Assembly: GCF_900176145.1 (NCBI RefSeq)
Contig: NZ_FWWY01000001.1
Location: 124,001-188,000 of the forward strand
Source of the DNA: Sulfobacillus thermosulfidooxidans DSM 9293
GTDB taxonomy: Bacteria > Bacillota > Sulfobacillia > Sulfobacillales > Sulfobacillaceae
Length of the DNA stretch: 64,000 nucleotides
Reading direction: 5' to 3'
Shown here: piece after piece, positions 59,085 through 64,000 of the stretch
Layout of the letters: every line of letters starts with the position of its first letter
Numbering within the stretch: the stretch's first letter is position 1
Notes under the pieces: model-generated
What the model was told of the DNA's origin: nothing
Databases searched by the model: none
Seen by the model: only the letters and a program-made list of their open reading frames with translations
Program-made: the position numbers and the translations under genes

Positions 59085-60542
59085 TCAAATGATAGCCAGC
59101 CAATAAAGGCTATAGACCGCGCTGTAGTCAAAGCGTTCTACCCTGATCACGAGGTCCCCAGGATCTTCACGCGAGTCTACGATGGACCGAGCAGAAACAT
59201 ATCCATTGCAAGAAACTATCGCGTCGGGAACCGGCGATTCCCGTCCAACGTGAAGCCGAGGGAATTGGGATCCCGTCCATACCCAGTGAATGAACCCATT
59301 TTTTACATTAATGAGGGCATACCGTTGCACCGCCTCAATTACTGCAATAGCCGCGGCCTGTCGTGATACCTTGTACCGATCGGCCAATTGCTCGACATCG
59401 GACCATGACCAATCTTTTTGCCGTTGGACGACGCGGATAGGCACCAGCAATCGACTGGCAAAGCGGTTGACCTCTCGCTCGTCCGATTGACCAAACATGT
59501 CCCACTCATTTTCAGCCGTTCCCCACGGCAACAGGCGCCCCAACCAAAGATGCCCCAGTTCGTGAGCTAAGGTAAATCGCTCGCGAGCTTCTAATTGGGG
59601 CCTCAGGACGACAGCAGGGCAAAGATAAAGGCTATCCCAAAAAATCATCCCCCACCAATCGCCCACTTCCACCTCGCTGTCGTAGCGATAAACCGGCACG
59701 CCTAACCGTTGGGCCAAGAGCCAAACATCAACCGGGGCTTCTTCCGAAGGACGTAAGCGATCGTCGTCAAGTGCATTGAATTTCATAAGAGGATCTGACC
59801 AAAGATTTAAACTGTCCGGGGAAGGCTCTCTCATAAGAACCATCTTGCTGATGTCGAGGTCTATTTGAGGGGTTCCTCGCGCCGCCAAAACTGCAACATC
59901 GGTTAATTTTCGAGCCATTTGACGTCGAACAAACCGTTGAATGCCTGGCGGCAAGCGATAAACAATCCGAGAATCCTCCCGAACGACCGCCTCAAACAAG
60001 CCAGGATACGTCATCACTTCGCGAGCCCACCCCGAAACCACGGGATCATTCGAACGACAACACTTAGCTATCAGTGCTGCAATCGTCTGGCGATCTTCCT
60101 TCGACCCATGGTCAAAATGATGCAACACGCCCGTATGAAATAGACTCCGCTCATACGCAGAACGATCCTTCAAAATCACAGCCAAAGTGATGTCAGGATT
60201 AGAATCTGACAAAAGAACCTTTTTCCACTGGTCATCATCATACGTTATAGACGGAAGATCACTAATCAAGTCTGCCATCAACCAGCGGGCAGTTTCGAAA
60301 AAGTCTGGCGCAATCTTCTCCAAGAGTGCCTTTACGTTTGAACGATTTTTTTCGTCTTTAGGCGTTGTCCGTAACCACAATAGCACGGAACCGTAAACCA
60401 CCGCTGCATCATCCGCAGTCACTAGTTGGCTCCAATCAAAAGACGCACGAATCCCCTCATCCCACAGTTCCTGTGTTGTTCCGCCGTCGCAAAATGCGAG
60501 CCATGTTTTCGTGGCCAGATCTTTCGCTTCAACTACCGTCAT
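59085..60542 (-). CDS. Long ImmA/IrrE-type zinc metallopeptidase
   Basis: 485 residues. The metallopeptidase domain with FTLAHELGHLWLG (HExxH, about residue 336) and a following Glu/Asn helix EREVNRFASRLL is preceded by about 270 residues of helical sequence of unknown fold. ImmA proteases cut repressors of mobile elements. Start at ATG 60542, ten bases after the upstream small gene. The long N-terminal part is unusual. Confidence 0.75.
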   Translation of the reverse strand: MTVVEAKDLATKTWLAFCDGGTTQELWDEGIRASFDWSQLVTADDAAVVYGSVLLWLRTTPKDEKNRSNVKALLEKIAPDFFETARWLMADLISDLPSITYDDDQWKKVLLSDSNPDITLAVILKDRSAYERSLFHTGVLHHFDHGSKEDRQTIAALIAKCCRSNDPVVSGWAREVMTYPGLFEAVVREDSRIVYRLPPGIQRFVRRQMARKLTDVAVLAARGTPQIDLDISKMVLMREPSPDSLNLWSDPLMKFNALDDDRLRPSEEAPVDVWLLAQRLGVPVYRYDSEVEVGDWWGMIFWDSLYLCPAVVLRPQLEARERFTLAHELGHLWLGRLLPWGTAENEWDMFGQSDEREVNRFASRLLVPIRVVQRQKDWSWSDVEQLADRYKVSRQAAAIAVIEAVQRYALINVKNGFIHWVWTGSQFPRLHVGRESPVPDAIVSCNGYVSARSIVDSREDPGDLVIRVERFDYSAVYSLYWLAII

Positions 60543-60552
60543 GACAAGGTAC

Positions 60553-60804
60553 CTACTTTCTCGAAGAACCATCCCATTTCTCAACACGGAGAACCTTAAT
60601 TTCTGGACAACCCAGAAAAATTAACTCATTTTGTTTCACAGGAGATCCAGGCTCAACAAAACCTACACCCGCTGTTTGCAACACCCGAACCCAGGTCCTT
60701 GCCATCGATCGAATTTCAATTACTGCTCGGTATGGTCGACGACTGACCGAACGCCCATGATTCCGTTGCACCTCAGAATGGGATTGGTTCAAAGAGGCTG
60801 ACAC
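60553..60804 (-). CDS. Small protein upstream of the long ImmA-type gene
   Basis: 83 residues, basic, not recognised. Ends ten bases before the protease gene. Start uncertain (GTG 60804 has no good ribosome binding site). Could be a regulator or a cleaved antitoxin. Confidence 0.45.
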   Translation of the reverse strand: MSASLNQSHSEVQRNHGRSVSRRPYRAVIEIRSMARTWVRVLQTAGVGFVEPGSPVKQNELIFLGCPEIKVLRVEKWDGSSRK

Positions 60805-61095
60805 CCCATCGGCCCCGCTACGCAGAGCACGATGCGGTGTTAAACCCCATCAATTTATAGGCCACGGCGGGCACGCCGTGGCACCATGAACAGCTGACGG
60901 AACGGACGAAGATAGCCGGATTCTTAGGGCCCCACAGGGAACGCCTGACGCCGATGATCCATCCAGGCTGCGACTTAGGCCATGAGGTCGATGATCTGAG
61001 CTTCGGCGTTGGGTTGATGGGGTTGAATGCGTTTCAGTCGTTGAGATAAGGGAATAACCGCATAATCCATATTGACTAATTAGTCCAAGAAGTTG
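60805..61095. other. Gap with a GC-rich palindrome
   Basis: GCCACGGCGGGCACGCCGTGGC at about 60870-60891 is a strong hairpin without T-run. A 31-codon frame (61072 to about 60978, minus) reads like the start or end of a lost gene. No intact gene seen. Confidence 0.4.
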
Positions 61096-61692
61096 TTAGA
61101 TTCGATGAAGAGCACTGTGAAGCTCTGGATGATCGAGATAGTACTGAATCGCTTCTTCGGCCGTAGAACAGGGAAGTCGTCGGCGTTTTTTGATCATCTC
61201 TTGCCAAAATTTTTCGGCGTCTTCCTGCGATAGCGTGTCGCGATTGAGCACGGCCTCTGCAATGATGGCACGAATTGTCATTAAAGGTAAATGGTGATTG
61301 TAGCAGTAACGATAGACGTCTTTTAAGTTATTACTTGCAACCGTGCCTCCATGGTATCGAACCCAAGCCATCACCGCGGCCTCACCGCGGCCTAAAGGAG
61401 AGGGTGTTCTGGCGTTACTGATGAGTGCGGCATATTCTTGCGCGGCCTGCCCAGATGTATCGAACATTTCTTTTTTTAACCAACCGCTGTGTAAGAGAGG
61501 ATCGAGGCGATTCCGAAGATCGGGTCGTTGTTGGATTTCGGTGTACACGACATCTAGAACAATCGCCTGGGGATACAGGCGGACCAATAATCCTTCCTGA
61601 GCGGTCAAAAGAAAACAGGACAACACATCCGTATCCAGAACTAAAGGCTTGTCAATCGACCAGGTCGTGTGGGTCACCTCCAGAGTCCCCAA
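61096..61692 (-). CDS. PIN-domain protein (probable toxin ribonuclease)
   Basis: 198 residues. LVLDTDVLSCFLL near residue 17 gives the first Asp of the PIN fold. EIQQRPDL (about 53) gives the Glu, and GRGEAAVMAWV (about 101) with SNNLKDV (about 120) gives the later acids. Overlaps the end of the protease gene by 41 nt. Probably the effector of an XRE-ImmA-PIN module. Confidence 0.78.
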   Translation of the reverse strand: MGTLEVTHTTWSIDKPLVLDTDVLSCFLLTAQEGLLVRLYPQAIVLDVVYTEIQQRPDLRNRLDPLLHSGWLKKEMFDTSGQAAQEYAALISNARTPSPLGRGEAAVMAWVRYHGGTVASNNLKDVYRYCYNHHLPLMTIRAIIAEAVLNRDTLSQEDAEKFWQEMIKKRRRLPCSTAEEAIQYYLDHPELHSALHRI

Positions 61693-62398
61693 GAACTTGT
61701 TCCCAGAGACCTATATCCGCAAGGAGCTCTTCGTAACGGGAAAAGGAGATGACCTCTTTTTCTAACGCCCATTGCGCTTGTTCAAGGTACCGGCTATAGA
61801 TTCTTTCGGCATGGGTTGGTAAGTACAGTTGTTCGTCATAACCCCATTGGCGGGCTGCTGCGCGAACCCCATGCTCCCATTCCTTGGCTTGCCGCACGTC
61901 AATATAGGTGAGTCGTTTGAGTTGGCGCAGCATGGCCTGATGACTGACCCCAAAAAGTTGCTCTAAATACAAAACGTCCGAGAGAGCGATAGCACGACGA
62001 CCAGCGAGGCGTAATTTCAGATAATGGGCTATTCCCTCAGGCGGCATGAGGAAGAACGCGGCAAATTCATCAGCCGCGTGTTCATTGGCTCCGTCATTGT
62101 TAACGCCCACATGGCAAGCCTGAACGGCTAATCCTTTGTCGTAGTCAGCATGATACAGTTCGTGCGCTAACGTAAAGTTTTGATGTCCCAAAGATTTTGC
62201 TGAGTTTAAGAGAATTGTGCGGGCGCTTCCCGCACGGACATAGATCCCGGATAAATTACTTTCTAAAGGGCGCACCACACAGGCGATGTTTGATAGTGTA
62301 ATCACCTTCCAGATATCAATGGGCTCTATCGCATTAAATCCCAACGCATTGCGAGCGTGAGTCGCCATGACGGCACTTTCGCTGAAAATGTCTGCCAT
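61652..62398 (-). CDS. ImmA/IrrE-family metallopeptidase
   Basis: 248 residues. FTLAHELYHADYD near residue 76 is the HExxH zinc site, and NEHAADEFAAFFLMP the third ligand helix. Lies 2 nt after the XRE gene. In known systems the protease cuts its paired repressor after a signal. Confidence 0.88.
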   Translation of the reverse strand: MADIFSESAVMATHARNALGFNAIEPIDIWKVITLSNIACVVRPLESNLSGIYVRAGSARTILLNSAKSLGHQNFTLAHELYHADYDKGLAVQACHVGVNNDGANEHAADEFAAFFLMPPEGIAHYLKLRLAGRRAIALSDVLYLEQLFGVSHQAMLRQLKRLTYIDVRQAKEWEHGVRAAARQWGYDEQLYLPTHAERIYSRYLEQAQWALEKEVISFSRYEELLADIGLWEQVLGDSGGDPHDLVD

Positions 62399-62400
62399 AC

Positions 62401-62763
62401 TTACTCTCCGTTCTCTTCCAACAGTCGATTTAAGGAATCCAGATTCATTGTGAATCGTTTAACCCAGCGAATGGTTTCCAAATCCTTGGAGGTGATATGG
62501 GCAGTGCGAAATGCCGCGATAACAGTCGGAGAGATCTCCGATTCAGGCATAGGGTCTTCTTGGAGAAAATAACTCAACTCATACCCATAGAGGTCTGCCA
62601 AGCGTTGCAATGTGGGAATATCTATGGGCCGTTGTCCTGTCTCAATATAAGAGACTTGTTCGCGTTTGAGATCTAAATAGGCCGCTACGTGCTGTTGCGT
62701 GAGACCGGCGTGATGACGGGCCTGAGCTAATCGTTGCCCAATAATTTCTCGAGTTAATGCCAT
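62401..62763 (-). CDS. XRE-family transcriptional regulator
   Basis: 120 residues. Helix-turn-helix GLTQQHVAAYLDLKREQVSYIE (about 19-40) is the XRE/Cro type. A short C-terminal domain follows. ATG 62763 has AAGGAGGG upstream. Probably represses its own operon through the palindrome at 62807-62826. Confidence 0.92.
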   Translation of the reverse strand: MALTREIIGQRLAQARHHAGLTQQHVAAYLDLKREQVSYIETGQRPIDIPTLQRLADLYGYELSYFLQEDPMPESEISPTVIAAFRTAHITSKDLETIRWVKRFTMNLDSLNRLLEENGE

Positions 62764-62806
62764 GAGATATCCCTCCTTGTTTAGAGTGATGGAACTGACA
62801 GCCTTA

Positions 62807-62826
62807 CTGTAACACATAAGTTACAG
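62807..62826. promoter_or_regulatory. Palindromic operator of the XRE-ImmA-PIN operon
   Basis: CTGTAACACATAAGTTACAG, 7-bp perfect arms around six bases, lies 44 bp before the regulator start. A second similar half site TTACCGTAAC is 40 bp further up. A fair promoter (TTGAGC, 16 nt, TATCAT, minus strand) overlaps the second site. Confidence 0.7.
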
Positions 62827-62974
62827 AAGATAAAGATGATAACGATTACCGTAACATGCTCAAAGAAATTTTTGGGGAAGAGAAGTTGCGTGAATTGTGT
62901 GAGGATATTGCGGGAAGATTCTAATTGGAGGACACTGTGGAATGAGCGAGCATCCATCTGTCGGAGGAAATGAT

Positions 62975-63215
62975 AATCATGGCAGCCGGTCCTGCCCCGG
63001 CTCACGCTCCAGGTGTTCGCGAGGAACCCCGCTGCAGCGTGGCCGACGGCGGAGGCGCTCAACACGGGGAGCCGCTCCGTCGCCGCGTCCGTCATCTCGC
63101 CGGACGGTGCCATGAGGGTGGTTATGAGGATCATATCGCGTTGGGTAGGCGGCATAACAGGGGAGATGGCAAAAGCATTATGAGAATCATCATGGTGGCC
63201 GGTCCTGCTCCGGCT
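62975..63215. repeat. Pair of 28-31 bp direct repeats, each with a start codon and hairpin
   Basis: Copies at 62975-63002 and 63185-63215 share AATCAT, ATGG, GCCGGTCCTGC and CCGGCT, with one 3-nt insertion. Each follows a GGAGG or GGGGAG site on the plus strand, so each could start a short peptide MxxAGPAPA. No intact gene between is certain. Confidence 0.5.
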
Positions 63216-63283
63216 GGCCTGCTTGACCAGGCAGTTTTACAAATGAGGCAACGGGCAGATTCTCCGCAAGAACCCTGCTTCGA

Positions 63284-63553
63284 TCAACGTGGCACATATT
63301 GGGGACAATCCACGGGCGTTTGATCCACCAACACGATGCCGTCGCGCCAATGGGTCGGAGTGCCGGTGTCGGGATACGCGTCGGCGGCAAATCCGACGGC
63401 AACGTTTCCGACAGCACGGGGGGCCAACGCTGCTAAAGAGGCATCCGTGCCGTTCCATTGGCGAGTCCAGGCCACACAGCCCACATAGCCCGGTGATTGG
63501 GCCCGTCGAGCATGACGGCACGAGGTGCAGGCGGGGCGTTTGAGAGATGTCAT
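63284..63553 (-). CDS. Small Cys-containing protein, 89 aa
   Basis: CTSCRHAR near residue 9 and a Cys about 12 further on could bind zinc. Start overlaps the gene before it by 4 nt (ATGA). Function unknown. Confidence 0.55.
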   Translation of the reverse strand: MTSLKRPACTSCRHARRAQSPGYVGCVAWTRQWNGTDASLAALAPRAVGNVAVGFAADAYPDTGTPTHWRDGIVLVDQTPVDCPQYVPR

Positions 63554-63804
63554 AGTGAGATCACCACATCCTTGGGAATTGGGAATAACGTACGCGAGGA
63601 AATCCACATCGAATGATTCGGTCCGAAAGAAATCGACCGCTCATTGGCGGTGTAGATCACCGCGATGGCTTCGGAAAACGACGGATCGATGCTAGTGAAA
63701 GACTCCCTCATAACCTTCAGTACCCGTTGATAGGGACCAGCGAGATATAACATGCGGGAATGATCGGAACATAACGCATCCATCGACCACCCATGTTGCA
63801 ACAT
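63550..63804 (-). CDS. Hypothetical protein, 84 aa
   Basis: Not recognised. Directly follows the stop of the partial gene at the window edge and is coupled to the next gene by ATGA. Start could also be the ATG eight codons in. Confidence 0.5.
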   Translation of the reverse strand: MLQHGWSMDALCSDHSRMLYLAGPYQRVLKVMRESFTSIDPSFSEAIAVIYTANERSISFGPNHSMWISSRTLFPIPKDVVISL

Positions 63805-64000
63805 TCAGTCTTTGAGAAACAAATCAACATCTGCCCGCGATGGAATTGTCACCGGAGGAAAATCGCACGGATGATCTTTATCGCGCGCGAAAAGAACCGT
63901 AACGGGATTTCCACCATGCCCGAATCTCCGCCGCCGTCAGTGCCCATCCATCATAGGGGAGCCGAGCAATAATCTCGGCTTTGAAGACCTGATGCGCCCG
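63805..64000 (-). CDS. Partial, probably frameshifted gene at the window edge
   Basis: From the edge one frame reads AEIIARLPYDGWALTAAEIR and stops at 63878. A second frame supplies VTVLFARDKDHPCDFPPVTI and stops at 63805. Both look coding, so either a frameshift lies near 63915 or two overlapping genes exist. Not recognised. Confidence 0.4.

Noticed and set aside
60978-61072. 31-codon frame MDYAVIPLSQRLKRIQ... as a transposase remnant
   Set aside because: Too short to assign to any family and no element ends are visible.
16040-64000. A relaxase or replication initiator of the element
   Set aside because: No HUH motif, MobA-like or Rep-like protein could be found in the listed genes; it may lie outside the window.

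Overview
The window looks like a piece of a Gram-positive, low-to-mid GC chromosome of the Sulfobacillus type (acidophilic Firmicutes) into which a large mobile element has inserted. The genus is an inference, based on a T-box riboswitch, a ROK kinase, and a complete pentose-phosphate operon with a transaldolase/phosphoglucose-isomerase fusion and an OpcA-like protein. No 16S rRNA or tRNA gene is visible to test it.

Chromosomal part (1 to about 15.96 kb): a cytochrome c lipoprotein, a GNAT acetyltransferase, homoserine O-acetyltransferase (metX), proC behind a T-box leader, a ROK sugar kinase, and then a co-directional run tkt, tal-pgi, gnd, zwf, opcA, pgl. Together the last six genes encode the oxidative branch and the transketolase/transaldolase part of the non-oxidative branch. 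At 15847 a gene with a perfect ribosome binding site begins like a class III (Flp/TadE) prepilin. It stops after 38 codons, right where a large serine recombinase gene begins on the other strand. This is read as the left junction of an integrated element.

Mobile element (about 15.96 kb to beyond the right edge): almost every gene is on the minus strand and the sequence is visibly GC-richer. Near the junction lie the serine integrase and an FtsK/TcpA-type DNA translocase, then accessory cassettes: two different nucleotidyltransferase modules, a mini VirB11-like ATPase, zinc-ribbon microproteins, an AbrB/ParB-like/guanylate-kinase-like operon, a P-loop kinase, and a DUF4160/DUF2442 pair. From 28.8 to 49 kb runs a transfer cluster that combines type IV secretion parts (lytic transglycosylase, VirB4, PrgI-like, TrbL/VirB6-like) with a full Tad (type IVc) pilus set (CpaB-like, three TadE/TadG-like pseudopilins, Flp, TadC, TadB, TadA, TadZ) and ends in a ParM/ParR-like partition pair. 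No relaxase was recognised. The set suggests an integrative conjugative element that uses a Tad-like pilus or secretion channel.

From 49 to 57 kb the element carries two OMEGA loci, an intact IscB (RuvC+HNH) and an HNH-less IsrB, each with a structured non-coding stretch upstream that fits an omega-RNA. They sit among many short plasmid/phage-like genes, a RusA resolvase and a Gp37/Gp68-type protein. From 57 to 63 kb there are candidate defence or stress modules: a membrane-anchored NUDIX-like protein, a long ImmA/IrrE metallopeptidase, and an XRE-ImmA-PIN operon with a palindromic operator. The right end of the element is not in the window.
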